A stretch of DNA of 64,000 nucleotides from Arabiibacter massiliensis (GTDB lineage: Bacteria; Actinomycetota; Coriobacteriia; Coriobacteriales; Eggerthellaceae): the NCBI RefSeq assembly GCF_900169505.1, contig NZ_LT827021.1:3193400-3257399 (forward strand). Direction: 5' to 3'. A program made the translations under genes and the position numbers. This document shows, piece by piece, positions 17,749 through 26,356 of this stretch (positions within the stretch are counted from its first letter, which is position 1; each line of letters begins with the position of its first letter). Under the pieces are notes generated by a model. It was not told the origin of the DNA. It worked only from the letters and a program-made list of their open reading frames with translations, and did no database searches.

Positions 17749-18657
17749 ATGAAGAAGAGCATTCGCATCGCGCTCGCAGCCGTCTGCGCGTTCGCCCTGG
17801 TGGGAGCGTTCGCGCTTGTCGGCTGCTCGTCTGCGCCGAAGGCCGAGGAACCGCAGCAGCCTGCCGAGGAACAGCAGCAGCCGGCCGCCTCTGATAAGGA
17901 TGCGGTGGAGCTGCAGGTGTTCGCCGCCAACTCGCTGTCCAAGGCCATGGAGGAGGTGCAGGCCGCCTACATCGCCGACGGCCATGACTACGTAACGTTC
18001 GCCGACACGCAGTACAAGTCCTCCGGCGAGCTGAACGAGATGCTCGGCGCCGGCTCGTACGCTGACCTGCTGATCAGCGCCTCGAAGGGCTCGATGGACA
18101 CGGCCGAGAAGGAGGGCTACGTCGATCCGGCCACGCGCGTCGACATGTTCAAGAACGACCTGGTGATCGTGGCGAAGGAAGGCTCGGGCCTCAAGGACGT
18201 CACGCTGCAGGACATCGCCGATGGGAAGTACACCTTCTGCGTGGGCGACGAGTCGGTGCCGGCCGGCAACTACGCGTGCCAGGCGCTCTCCACGGTGGGC
18301 GTGTACCTCCCCGCGGCCGACGAGGCCGGCAAGTCCGGCAAGGATATCTCCGGCAAGGGCGGCGAATTCGCCGAGGGCTACGCGCCGGTGCTCGACACGT
18401 CGGTGGGCAACGTCTGCAAGCACGCGCAGTCCGGTGACGTGGACGTGGCGTTCGTGTACACTTCGGACGTGTACCGCTTCGGCGGCGTCGAGGTGGTGGG
18501 CACCGTGCCCGCCGACACGCACAAGAACATCGTGTACCCCGGCGCGCTGACGGCGAACTGCGAGAATCCCGAGGAGACGCAGGCGTTCCTCGACTGGTGC
18601 CTGACGAGCGAGAAGGCGCAGAAGATCTGGCAGGACTGGGGCTTCGAGCTGGCGTAA
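17749..18657 (+). CDS. modA: Molybdate-type ABC transporter substrate-binding lipoprotein
   Basis: This 302-residue exported lipoprotein begins with a signal peptide (KKSIRIALAAVCAFALVGAF) and a lipobox ending at the cysteine of LVGCSS near residue 26. A low-complexity linker of Glu, Gln and Pro follows. The mature part is ModA-like: VFAANSLSKAMEEVQ at its start, YADLLISASKGSMD, NDLVIVAKEGSG, and CVGDESVPAGNYACQALSTV, the segment that in this family supports oxyanion binding. It presents molybdate (possibly tungstate) to ModB. It is the first gene of modA-modB-modC. A hairpin after it may trim expression of the downstream genes relative to the binding protein. Confidence 0.9.
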   Translation: MKKSIRIALAAVCAFALVGAFALVGCSSAPKAEEPQQPAEEQQQPAASDKDAVELQVFAANSLSKAMEEVQAAYIADGHDYVTFADTQYKSSGELNEMLGAGSYADLLISASKGSMDTAEKEGYVDPATRVDMFKNDLVIVAKEGSGLKDVTLQDIADGKYTFCVGDESVPAGNYACQALSTVGVYLPAADEAGKSGKDISGKGGEFAEGYAPVLDTSVGNVCKHAQSGDVDVAFVYTSDVYRFGGVEVVGTVPADTHKNIVYPGALTANCENPEETQAFLDWCLTSEKAQKIWQDWGFELA

Positions 18658-18690
18658 GGCCGCGCGGAAGCCGGACGGCAACGTTGATCG

Positions 18691-18720
18691 GGGAGGACGG
18701 GCGAGCGCTCGTCCTCCCTT
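18691..18720 (+). terminator. Hairpin between modA and modB
   Basis: GGGAGGACG (18691-18699) pairs with 18710-18718; only TT follows. It probably acts as a partial terminator or an mRNA-stabilising hairpin, giving more modA than modBC. Confidence 0.5.
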
Positions 18721-18743
18721 CGCGGTAGGGGGACGGAGAGAAG

Positions 18744-20108
18744 ATGACGCGCACGAGAAGGTTCATCGCGGGCTGCTGCATCGCCGTCGCGTGCGCGCTC
18801 GCGCTCGCGCTGCCGGCGATCGCGCACGCCGACGACGGTGCGAACGCCCCTGCCCCAGCCCCCGAGGTCGAGGTGTCCAAGGACGGCGACGCGGCGCTCG
18901 TCGAGGGCTCCCCGTTCGCCATCGGCGAGTTCTCGCGCGCCCAGAAGGGCACGAACCGCGAGGTGGGCGGCTCCTACCGCGGCTACTCCTACCTGGTGGG
19001 GCAGGAGCGCGGCGCCTTCGTGCAGGTGGTGGCCGCCGACGGCTACGCGGTGGCCTACGTGCCGCCCGAGGCCGCCGAGCGCCTCGGCGTCGACCCGGCG
19101 AATGCGTCTGACCAGGATGTCCTCAAGGCGTGCCTCACAGCCCTCGACGCGCGCCAGGCGGCCGGCTCCCTGCCGCTCTCCGACATCGCCGACTGGCGCT
19201 TCACGAGCGATGCATCCTACGAGGCGGACGGCGTGCGCTACGAGTTCGACCAAGAGGTGGACGGCAACGTCTACGTGTTCGTGATTGGCGCGGACGGCTC
19301 GGACCTCACGCAGGCCGACGTGCCCTTCAAGCCCTCGTTCGCCGACTTCGGCCGGCTCGAGCCGTCGGGCGACGTGAGCATCGTCGCCGCGCCCACGGGC
19401 CTCGAGGCCGCCGGCGAGTTCCTGCGCACGCTCGACTGGAGCCCTCTCGGGGTGACGCTCAAGACCACGGGCACGGCCATCGTGTTCATCTTCGTGCTGG
19501 GGCTTCTGGCGGCGTACTTCTGCCTCAACGTCTCGCAGAGGGCCAAGAACATCCTGGACTCCGTGTTCACCATCCCCATGGTGCTGCCGCCTACGGTGTG
19601 CGGCTTCGTGCTGCTGTGGCTGTGCGGGCGCAACACGGCGTTCGGCCAGTTCTTCATCGACATCGGGTTCCCGCTCATCTTCAGCTGGCCCGCCACGGTG
19701 ATCGCGGCCGTGGTGGTGGCGTTCCCGCTGATGTACCGCAGCGCGCTCGGGGCGTTCGAGAACCTCGACCCCAACATGATGGACGCCGCGCGCACGCTCG
19801 GCTGGTCCAACGCGAAGATCTTCCTGCGGCTCATGCTGCCGCTGTCGTGGAGCTCCATCGCGGCGGGCACGGTGCTTGCGTTCGCCCGCGCGCTCGGCGA
19901 GTTCGGCGCGACGCTGTTTTTGGCCGGCAACTACCTGGGCGTCACGCGGACCATCCCCATCGCCATCTACTTCGAGTGGATGAACGGCAACGACGGGGTG
20001 GCGTGGTTCTGGACGGCCATCATCATCGCGTTCAGCTTCGTGGTGATCCTGTTCATCAACCTGTGGAGCAGCCGCACCACCAAGTACCGCAAGAAGGCAG
20101 GTGAATGA
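18744..20108 (+). CDS. modB: Molybdate ABC transporter permease with an added extracytoplasmic domain
   Basis: This 454-residue protein is about twice the usual ModB length (roughly 225). It starts with a signal peptide (RRFIAGCCIAVACALALALP, predicted cleavage after AHA near residue 29). About 200 residues follow without membrane spans, which should lie outside the membrane. The ModB permease domain runs from about residue 240: AIVFIFVLGLLAAYFCLNVS, PMVLPPTVCGFVLLWLCG, the coupling loop MMDAARTLGWSNAKIFLRLM, and ALGEFGATLFLAGN. The outer domain is not recognised; it contains SYRGYSYLVGQERGAFVQVV and a YEFDQEVDGNVYVFVIGADG stretch. It could assist in substrate capture or sensing. The stop lies 4 bases before the modC ATG. 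Confidence 0.88.
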   Translation: MTRTRRFIAGCCIAVACALALALPAIAHADDGANAPAPAPEVEVSKDGDAALVEGSPFAIGEFSRAQKGTNREVGGSYRGYSYLVGQERGAFVQVVAADGYAVAYVPPEAAERLGVDPANASDQDVLKACLTALDARQAAGSLPLSDIADWRFTSDASYEADGVRYEFDQEVDGNVYVFVIGADGSDLTQADVPFKPSFADFGRLEPSGDVSIVAAPTGLEAAGEFLRTLDWSPLGVTLKTTGTAIVFIFVLGLLAAYFCLNVSQRAKNILDSVFTIPMVLPPTVCGFVLLWLCGRNTAFGQFFIDIGFPLIFSWPATVIAAVVVAFPLMYRSALGAFENLDPNMMDAARTLGWSNAKIFLRLMLPLSWSSIAAGTVLAFARALGEFGATLFLAGNYLGVTRTIPIAIYFEWMNGNDGVAWFWTAIIIAFSFVVILFINLWSSRTTKYRKKAGE

Positions 20109-20112
20109 CGCG

Positions 20113-21225
20113 ATGAGCCTGGAAGTGGACATCAAGAAGCGCTATCCCGGCTTCACGCTGGACGTGGCGTTTACGGCCGGCGACGAGACGCTGGGGTTCC
20201 TCGGCGCGTCGGGCTGCGGGAAGAGCCTGACCATGCGCTGCATCGCCGGCATCGAGACGCCCGACGAGGGGCGCATCGTGGTGAACGACCGCGTGTTCTT
20301 CGACTCGGCGCGCAAGATCAACTTGAAGCCGCAGGAGCGCAAGACGGCGCTTTTGTTCCAGAACTACATGCTGTTCCCCAACCTCACCGTGGCCGAGAAC
20401 GTGGGCGCGGGCATCGAGCGCGCCGTGCCGCGCAGCGTGCGCGACGCGCTGGTGGCGGCCGAGATCAAGCGCTTCGGCCTGGAGGGCTTCGAGCGCCGCT
20501 ACCCCGCGCAGCTCTCGGGCGGGCAGCAGCAGCGCGTGGCGCTCGCGCGCATGCTGGCGGCGCGGCCGGACATCCTCATGCTGGATGAGCCGTTCTCCGC
20601 GCTCGACGCGCACCTCAAAAGCGTGCTCGAGCAGAACCTGGTGAGCCTATTCGACGCCTTCCACGGCACGGTGCTGTACGTGAGCCACGATATCGACGAG
20701 GCGCTGCGCTTCTGCGACCGCATCGCGGTGGTGGAGGCCGGGCGCATCATGGAGGTGGGCACGGGGGACGACCTGGTCAACCGCCCGCAGTCGACCGCCG
20801 GCGTCAAGCTGTCGGGCTGCAAGAACGCAACTCCCGCCGAGTGGCTGGGCGACCACCGCGTGCGGCTGCCGAAGTGGGGCATCGAGGTGGCGACGGCCGC
20901 CGAGGTGCCGCGCGACGTGGAATGCCTGGGCGTGCGCGCGTTCTTCCTCGAGCGCGCCGACGGCCCCGGCGAGAACTGCCACCGCGTGCGCGTGGACCGC
21001 GTGAGCGACTCGCGCTTCGAGCGCACGGCGCTCCTCGGGTTCCTCGATCGCGACGAGTCGTTCGCGCCCACCGTGCAGCGCACCGACGACGAGATGAAGT
21101 ATCTGCACCAGCACCTGTTCTGGCGCGTCGACAAGCTCACCGTGCCGCCCGAGCAGCTGCCCCGCGAAGGCGAGGAGCTCTGGATCCGCATCCCCCCGGA
21201 GAAGGTCTACCTGGTGTCGCGGTAG
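20113..21225 (+). CDS. modC: Molybdate ABC transporter ATP-binding protein
   Basis: This 370-residue cytoplasmic ATPase energises molybdate uptake. Walker A is GASGCGKSLTM near residue 34 and the Q-loop is LLFQNYMLFPNLT. The signature is LSGGQQQRVALAR near residue 134, Walker B is ILMLDEPFSALD, and the H-loop is YVSHDIDEA. Residues beyond about 230 form a C-terminal regulatory region. The ATG at 20113 is preferred because AGGTGA lies 8 bases upstream; a GTG at 20101, overlapping the end of modB, is an alternative. It is the last gene of the mod operon; the next functional genes in the same direction are moaA and moaC. Confidence 0.92.
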   Translation: MSLEVDIKKRYPGFTLDVAFTAGDETLGFLGASGCGKSLTMRCIAGIETPDEGRIVVNDRVFFDSARKINLKPQERKTALLFQNYMLFPNLTVAENVGAGIERAVPRSVRDALVAAEIKRFGLEGFERRYPAQLSGGQQQRVALARMLAARPDILMLDEPFSALDAHLKSVLEQNLVSLFDAFHGTVLYVSHDIDEALRFCDRIAVVEAGRIMEVGTGDDLVNRPQSTAGVKLSGCKNATPAEWLGDHRVRLPKWGIEVATAAEVPRDVECLGVRAFFLERADGPGENCHRVRVDRVSDSRFERTALLGFLDRDESFAPTVQRTDDEMKYLHQHLFWRVDKLTVPPEQLPREGEELWIRIPPEKVYLVSR

Positions 21226-21289
21226 GGGGGCTTGCCAGCCTACCGCAAACTAGAGGATAGCTCAGCCGAGGGAACGGGGGTTCGGCGCT

Positions 21290-21751
21290 CTAAGGCGCGA
21301 GCGTGGCGACGGGGATGACGTAGATCCCGTCGGGCCGTCGATAGGCCAAATCTCCCCGGCCGACCACCACGGCCAAAAACGCGGGGCCGGCGTTTCGCGC
21401 GGCAGGGTTGGAGAGCACCTTCTCCTTGAGGCGCAGCAGGCTGCGCGCCCCTTCCTCCGCTTTGGCGTCGGAGAGCTTCACTTCGATGCCGGCCCATCGC
21501 CCGTCCACCTCCATCACGGCATCCACCTCGAGGCCCTTGTCGTCGCGGTAGTATCCGAGGCGATTGCCGAGTCCGGGGTAGGTCGCCAAGAACGCGTTCA
21601 AGTCGCGTATGACCAGCGTCTCGAAAAGGTTCCCGAACGTCTGCATGTCGTCCGTCAACCGCTTGGGCGTCGCATGCAGCGCGGCGGCGGCGAGGGATGG
21701 GTCGGCGAAATAGCGCTTCGGCTTACACCATAATCGCGATGCAAAATACAC
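21290..21751 (-). pseudogene. C-terminal remnant of a DUF4143-type ATPase
   Basis: The 153 codons correspond to the C-terminal DUF4143 region of a family of AAA ATPases. KPKRYFADPSLAAAALHATP and LFETLVIRDLNAFLATYPGL precede a nuclease-like end, LEVDAVMEVDGRWAGIEVK, with conserved Asp, Glu and Lys. The N-terminal ATPase domain that should precede KRYFADPSLA is absent: upstream sequence changes abruptly at about 21730-21760 into AT-rich DNA. The gene is therefore truncated and probably inactive. Confidence 0.65.
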
Positions 21752-21808
21752 TCAGTTCGCGATGTAAAATATGCTACACAAGTTATGAGCGGTTGATTGT
21801 CATTTGAA

Positions 21809-21826
21809 GTGCACGAATTCGTGCAC
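21809..21826. repeat. 18-base perfect palindrome in a low-GC patch
   Basis: GTGCACGAATTCGTGCAC lies between two gene remnants, within about 130 bases of unusually AT-rich sequence (21720-21850). No gene is seen in this stretch. Confidence 0.6.
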
Positions 21827-21947
21827 CTAGTCTGTCAGGAGTAAAAAGTACGGGCACTTGCCCTGTCGCAGCACCATTTCCATGCGCTCGTTCTCCCGCT
21901 AAGAGAGGAGTCACCTGATTCTCCGTTTCGACCCAAGGCGAAGCGGG

Positions 21948-22328
21948 TTGAAGGGCTCCTCGCTGCGCCAGCCTCGTGCCAAAACAAGCCGAGCCGCGCC
22001 CGGCGGCGGGCCGCTTCTGGATGAGGTGCAGGAGGCGCTGCTCATGCGCCTTCTGGGCTGCGGCACCTACGGCACCATGCAGGTGCGCATCGAGCGCCAG
22101 CTGGGGAGGGTGGTCGCCGAGGAGGGGAGTCTGCCGGCCGCGAAGCGTCGCTACCTGCGCGACCGCGTGCTCATCTCCGAGGACATGATGAAGGACGCGT
22201 TCCCGGCGTTCCATCGGCACAAGGTTCTGCGCCCGCTTCTGCCCGCCTACCGCATCTGCCGCAGCCTGGCCCGCCACCCCGGAAAGATCTGGCGCGAGCT
22301 CAAAACGCTCCTCAGCGCCAGGGGATGA
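21948..22328 (+). pseudogene. C-terminal remnant, possibly of a nucleotidyltransferase-family protein
   Basis: The 126-codon frame has no good start (TTG at 21948, no ribosome-binding site). The part from about residue 25 reads like the end of a larger protein. It has an RRYLRDRVLISEDMMKDAFP segment followed by HKVLRPLLPAYRICRSL and a basic amphipathic tail. This pattern resembles the C-terminus of the NTP_transf_5-type nucleotidyltransferase family, where an arginine-rich stretch, a Met/Tyr-Pro segment and an LLP motif precede the end. The catalytic part is missing. The assignment is tentative; a short real protein cannot be excluded. Confidence 0.4.
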
Positions 22329-22378
22329 ACGCCCCCTCTTGCCCCCAGATTGTCTCTCGCAAGCGTGCCGTTATGCCC

Positions 22379-22384
22379 TATACT
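22379..22384 (+). promoter_or_regulatory. Candidate -10 of moaA
   Basis: TATACT lies 28 bases before the moaA ATG, with TTGTCT 23 bases further upstream, too far for a standard -35. Confidence 0.4.
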
Positions 22385-22412
22385 ATCCTCAGACGAGAAG
22401 GGAGCAGTCCCC

Positions 22413-23426
22413 ATGAAGGACAGCCATGGCCGCACCATCGACTATTTGAGGATATCGCTGACTGACCGCTGCAACTTCCGCTGCATCTACTGCATGCCGG
22501 AGGAGGGCGTCCAGTCGCTCGCGCACGAGGACATCCTGCGTATCGAGGAGATCGAGCGCATCGTGCGCGCGGCGGCGGGCCTCGGCATCCGCAGCATCCG
22601 CCTCACCGGCGGCGAGCCGCTCGTGCGCAAGGGCGTGGTGGACCTCGTGCGGGCCATCTCGGGAACGCCCGGCATCGAGAACATCTCGATGACCACCAAC
22701 GGCACGCTGCTTCCCCAGATGGCCGGCGAGCTCAAGCAGGCCGGGCTCTCGCGCGTGAACATCTCGCTCGACACGCTCGACCCGGAGCAGTTCAAGTTCA
22801 TCACGCGCCGCGGCACGCTCGACCAGGCGCTCGACGGCATCGAGGCGGCGCTCGCGGCCGGCTTCGACCCGGTGAAGATCAACGCCGTCACCGTGCGCAG
22901 CCTCGACCAGGACTTCCTCGCGTTCGCGAAGCTCTCTATCGATCGTCCCTTGCACGTGCGCTTCATCGAGTACATGCCCGTGGGTGAAAGCTCAGGCAGC
23001 CACGGCTGCGGCTGGGGCAAGGAGGACGTCGTGCCGAGCGAGGAGCTGTTCGACATCATCAACGAGCGCGCGCGGGCCGAGGGCCTGCCCGAGCTCGTGA
23101 GCGCGCGCGACGACGCGCCGCTCGGCTGGGGCCCGGCGCGCTACTTCGAGTTTCCGGGCGCTAAGGGCACGGTCGGGTTCATCAGCCCGCTCTCGCGCCA
23201 CTTCTGCGGCGAGTGCAACCGCCTGCGCCTCACCGCTGACGGAAAGCTGCGTCCGTGCCTGTTCTCCGACGAGGAGTTCGACGTGCGCGCGGCCCTGCGC
23301 GCCGACGCGGAGGGGGAGGGCGATGCGGCCGTGCGCGCCGTGTTCGCCCAGGCCCTGGGCGCGAAGCCCGACGAGCATCACGACAAGGTGGGAACCGAAC
23401 GAGGCATGAGTCAAATTGGAGGCTAA
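22413..23426 (+). CDS. moaA: GTP 3',8-cyclase (molybdenum cofactor synthesis)
   Basis: This 337-residue radical-SAM enzyme catalyses the first step of molybdopterin synthesis from GTP, together with MoaC. The N-terminal cluster motif is CNFRCIYCMPEEG (residues about 22-34). The SAM region has IRLTGGEPLVRKG. The second, C-terminal iron-sulfur cluster is marked by SRHFCGECNRLRLTADGKLRPCLF near residue 265. The protein ends QIGG, keeping the terminal Gly-Gly that activates GTP cyclisation in this family. It starts at ATG 22413 after GGGAG. moaC follows after a 207-base gap filled by an inverted repeat. Proximity to modABC supports a molybdenum supply region. Confidence 0.95.
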   Translation: MKDSHGRTIDYLRISLTDRCNFRCIYCMPEEGVQSLAHEDILRIEEIERIVRAAAGLGIRSIRLTGGEPLVRKGVVDLVRAISGTPGIENISMTTNGTLLPQMAGELKQAGLSRVNISLDTLDPEQFKFITRRGTLDQALDGIEAALAAGFDPVKINAVTVRSLDQDFLAFAKLSIDRPLHVRFIEYMPVGESSGSHGCGWGKEDVVPSEELFDIINERARAEGLPELVSARDDAPLGWGPARYFEFPGAKGTVGFISPLSRHFCGECNRLRLTADGKLRPCLFSDEEFDVRAALRADAEGEGDAAVRAVFAQALGAKPDEHHDKVGTERGMSQIGG

Positions 23427-23469
23427 ACGCTCCGTCGGCCTGCCGGCCGCCGGAACTCGCCGACGCTGC

Positions 23470-23570
23470 GAAGGGCTGAGGCACGTCGCCTTCGCGCGAT
23501 CACAAGGACTCGCGTACCGAAGTATGCTTCGCCCTTGCGATCCCCCGAATTCGACGCACCTCAGCCCTTC
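23470..23570. repeat. Inverted repeat with a long loop between moaA and moaC
   Basis: Arms GAAGGGCTGAGGCACGTCG (23470-23488) and 23552-23570 are complementary with two mismatches and enclose 63 bases. The layout of self-complementary arms around a core resembles the modules at 13631 and 16599, but the core is different. Confidence 0.65.
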
Positions 23571-23633
23571 TCGCTGACTTACTACGCCAACCTGCGAGCT
23601 GTCAACCTGCAAGAATCGACCAAGGAGCACCCC

Positions 23634-24131
23634 ATGACCGACCAGCACCTCACCCATATCGACGAGCACGGCGACGTCCGCATGGTGGACGTGTCGCAGA
23701 AGGCCGACACCGAGCGCGTGGCCGTGGCCGAGGGCTTCATCAGCATGCGGCCTGAAACGCTCGCGCTCATCGTGGACGGCACGGCGGCCAAGGGCGACGT
23801 GCTGGCCTGCGCGCGCGTGGCCGGCGTCATGGCCGCCAAGCGCACGAGCGACCTCATCCCCATGTGCCACCCGCTCAACATCACGAAGGCCAAGGTGGAG
23901 TGCGCGCCCGTGCGCGAGGGCGAGCGCGCCGACGGCCGCGTGGGCATCCGCGTGACCTGCACCTGCGGCGTCACCGGCAAGACCGGCATCGAGATGGAGG
24001 CCCTCACCGCCGCGAGCGTAGCGTGCCTCACCGTCTACGACATGTGCAAGGCCGTCGACCGCGGCATGGAGATCATGGACGTCCGCCTCCTCAAGAAGGA
24101 CGGCGGCAAAACGGGCCTCTGGGAGCGGTAG
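23634..24131 (+). CDS. moaC: Cyclic pyranopterin monophosphate synthase
   Basis: This 165-residue protein completes the first stage of molybdopterin synthesis, converting the MoaA product to cyclic pyranopterin monophosphate. The family motifs are present: [18 protein letters not shown] near residue 17, [20 protein letters not shown] near residue 75 with the conserved histidine, [17 protein letters not shown], and the C-terminal [14 protein letters not shown]. Length and ends are typical. ATG 23634 follows AAGGAG by 6 bases. It forms a pair with moaA. Confidence 0.96.
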   Translation: MTDQHLTHIDEHGDVRMVDVSQKADTERVAVAEGFISMRPETLALIVDGTAAKGDVLACARVAGVMAAKRTSDLIPMCHPLNITKAKVECAPVREGERADGRVGIRVTCTCGVTGKTGIEMEALTAASVACLTVYDMCKAVDRGMEIMDVRLLKKDGGKTGLWER

Positions 24132-24144
24132 GGCCAGTCCGACT

Positions 24145-24924
24145 TTACGCGTCCACGACGATGGCGGCGGCTCGGTAGAGTTCGGCCATCAGCTGGTGGC
24201 GGTTGGAGACGCCCATCTTCTGGTACACGCCTTTGACGTGCTTCTTCACCGTGTTCTCGGAGATGAACAGGCGCAGGGCTATCTGCTGGTTGCTCAGCCC
24301 CTCGGCGATGAGCGCGGCTATCTCGCGCTCGCGCGCCGTGAGGCTTTCCTGGCCGGTCACGGGCCGCCCGCCCTCGTCGCGCCGCAGCCCGGCGGGGCAC
24401 GCCAAGGCCAGGTAGCGCGACAGGTGCCGGTTGAGCACGGCGAGGCACTCCTCCTCTTCCTCGGTGAAGTCGCCCGACGCGCGCATGCGGAACAGCGTGA
24501 TGGACCCGTAGATCATGCCGTTGCCCACCTGGGTGCTGCCCATGCTGTAGTGCACGTCCATGGGGATCATCCACTCGCGGTACAGCTCCGAGCGCTCGCG
24601 CATCTCGTCGGTGACGAAGGTGGAGTCGCGGTACACCACGGGCTCGTTCACCGAGAACAGCCAGGTAGTGTAGTCGTTAGACTCGTAGCGCTGGTAGTAG
24701 GAGAGCAGCTCCTCCTCGGTCATGTCCACCGACACCGGGTCGTAGAACACGAAGCGCCCCCGCTCGCTGCAATCGCACAGGTCGAAGAACCCCTTCTCGA
24801 ACGGCACGATGGCCTTGAAGCCGGCCATGACGCGCGTGCGCAGGTCGGCGAGGTCGGCAGGGAAGTACAGCGAGAGCAAGAGGTCGTCGATCTGCCGCCA
24901 TCGGGCATCGCTCAGCTCCACCAT
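24145..24924 (-). CDS. LuxR-type regulator with a soluble N-terminal sensor domain
   Basis: This 259-residue protein ends with a LuxR-type helix-turn-helix near residues 194-250: SLTAREREIAALIAEGLSNQ, QIALRLFISENTVKKHV, then YQKMGVSNRHQL. Residues about 15-180 look like a soluble GAF/PAS-like domain, with DLRTRVMAGFKAIVPFEKGF and a SITLFRMRASGDFTEEEEE segment, not the membrane domain of the other LuxR proteins here. It is transcribed away from agmatine deiminase; the shared 217-base gap carries repeated GCGGGTAC boxes. It therefore probably controls agmatine use. The signal is unknown. Confidence 0.88.
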   Translation of the reverse strand: MVELSDARWRQIDDLLLSLYFPADLADLRTRVMAGFKAIVPFEKGFFDLCDCSERGRFVFYDPVSVDMTEEELLSYYQRYESNDYTTWLFSVNEPVVYRDSTFVTDEMRERSELYREWMIPMDVHYSMGSTQVGNGMIYGSITLFRMRASGDFTEEEEECLAVLNRHLSRYLALACPAGLRRDEGGRPVTGQESLTAREREIAALIAEGLSNQQIALRLFISENTVKKHVKGVYQKMGVSNRHQLMAELYRAAAIVVDA

Positions 24925-25001
24925 GTTCCGCCGCCCTCCCTGGTCGCGATCGTCGTGATGCAGCTATCGTACCACATTCGCGCGCCCCGTCGGGCCATCG
25001 G

Positions 25002-25062
25002 GGGTACCCGCGCGGGTACCCATCCCGCGCGGGTACTCTTCCAAAGCCATGCCCGCGGGTAC
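25002..25062. promoter_or_regulatory. GCGGGTAC box cluster between the LuxR gene and agmatine deiminase
   Basis: A perfect 20-base palindrome (25002-25021, GGGTACCCGC and its complement) is followed by two further GCGGGTAC boxes at 25029-25036 and 25055-25062. Cores begin at 25012, 25029 and 25055. The cluster lies 80-140 bases before the agmatine deiminase start and is a likely binding region for the divergent LuxR protein. Confidence 0.55.
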
Positions 25063-25141
25063 TGCCCGCCAGAGCGCGCGGGGCGTAGGATGCGGGCATG
25101 GTCAAGTTGCGCTGAGCGCACGAAGCGAAGGAGAGCGTACC

Positions 25142-26260
25142 ATGAGGATCATCACCGACAGCACCCCCAAGAAAGACGGATATCGCATGCCCGGCGAGTT
25201 CGAGCCGCGCAAGCAGGACTTCCTCATCTGGCCCGAGCGCCAGGACACGTGGCGCAACGGCGGCAAGCCCGCGCAGGCCGTCCTCGTGGAGGTGGCGAAG
25301 GAGATCGTCAAGCACGAGCCGCTCACGGTGTTCTGCTCGGCCGAGCAGTACGAGAACGCCCGCGCCCGCCTTCCGCACGAGGTGCGCGTGGTTGAGATGA
25401 CCATCGACGACGCGTGGGCGCAGGACAAGGGCCCGTTCTACGTGGTGAACGACGAGGGCGACATGCGCGGCGTGACCTGGGGCTGGAACGCCTACGGCGG
25501 GCTTGAGGGCGGCCTGTACTTCCCCTGGAAGCGCGACCAGGAATTCGCCACCAAGCTGCTGGATCTGGAGAACTACGACGCCTACGACGCCACGAACATG
25601 GTGTTCGAGGGCGGTGCCATGCAGATCGACGGCGAGGGCACCCTCATCGTGACCGAGAACAGCGTGCTCAACCACAACCGCAACCCGCACCTCACCAAGG
25701 AGGAAGTGGAGGAGTACTTCAAGGAGTACATGGGCCTGGACAAGGTCATCTGGCTGAAAGACGGCATGGCGTTCGACGAAACGGACGGCCACATCGACGA
25801 CGTGTGCTTCTTCGTGCGCCCCGGCGTGCTGGCGCTTTCGTGGACCGATGACGAGACGAACCCGCAGTACCCGAACCTCAAGGCCGCCTACGACGTGCTG
25901 TCCGAGGCCACCGACGCCAAGGGCCGCAAGTTCGAAATCCACAAGATTCCGATCCCCGGCATCATCCGCATCTCGGAGGAGGAGAGCGCCGGCGTGGACA
26001 TCTGCAAGGACGCCGCGTCCCGCGAGGCCGACCTGCCGCTGGCCATCACCTACATCAACAGCTACTTCGTGAACGGCGGCCTGCTGGTTCCCCAGTACGG
26101 CGACCCGATGGACCAGGTGGCGTGCGACATGTTCGCCGAGCTCATGCCCGACCGCGAGATCATCAAGATCTACACGCGCGAGTGGTCGCTGTGCGGCGGC
26201 AACATCCACTGCATGGCGCTGCAGCAGCCCGACCCGGCCGCCATCGCCGCGGCACAGTAA
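25142..26260 (+). CDS. aguA: Agmatine deiminase
   Basis: This 372-residue cytoplasmic enzyme hydrolyses agmatine to N-carbamoylputrescine and ammonia. It has the pentein-fold family motifs: GYRMPGEFEPRKQDFLIWPE near residue 13, DDAWAQDKGPFYVVN (residues about 89-103), and NMVFEGGAMQIDGEGTLIVT with the catalytic Glu/Asp region. DETDGHIDDVCFFVRPG carries the catalytic histidine. Near the end is LCGGNIHC, with the nucleophilic cysteine at residue 357, as expected for the family. ATG 25142 follows GAAGGAGAG. The next gene is an APC permease likely to exchange agmatine and product, so the pair could yield energy or acid resistance. No carbamoyltransferase gene is present nearby. Confidence 0.95.
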   Translation: MRIITDSTPKKDGYRMPGEFEPRKQDFLIWPERQDTWRNGGKPAQAVLVEVAKEIVKHEPLTVFCSAEQYENARARLPHEVRVVEMTIDDAWAQDKGPFYVVNDEGDMRGVTWGWNAYGGLEGGLYFPWKRDQEFATKLLDLENYDAYDATNMVFEGGAMQIDGEGTLIVTENSVLNHNRNPHLTKEEVEEYFKEYMGLDKVIWLKDGMAFDETDGHIDDVCFFVRPGVLALSWTDDETNPQYPNLKAAYDVLSEATDAKGRKFEIHKIPIPGIIRISEEESAGVDICKDAASREADLPLAITYINSYFVNGGLLVPQYGDPMDQVACDMFAELMPDREIIKIYTREWSLCGGNIHCMALQQPDPAAIAAAQ

Positions 26261-26298
26261 CGCCCGCCCTGCGCCGCCCCTTTGCGGGCGGCGCCGGA

Positions 26299-26335
26299 AA
26301 TGTCCCAAATGGGGACTGTCCCCATTTGGGACATT
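26299..26335. repeat. 37-base palindrome, copy 2, intergenic
   Basis: This is identical to the palindrome at 14812-14848 (AATGTCCCAAATGGGGAC arms around one T). Here it lies in the 96-base gap between agmatine deiminase and the APC permease, where its hairpin could reduce read-through. Confidence 0.92.
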
Positions 26336-26356
26336 CGCTCTTGAAAGGGGAGCCGC

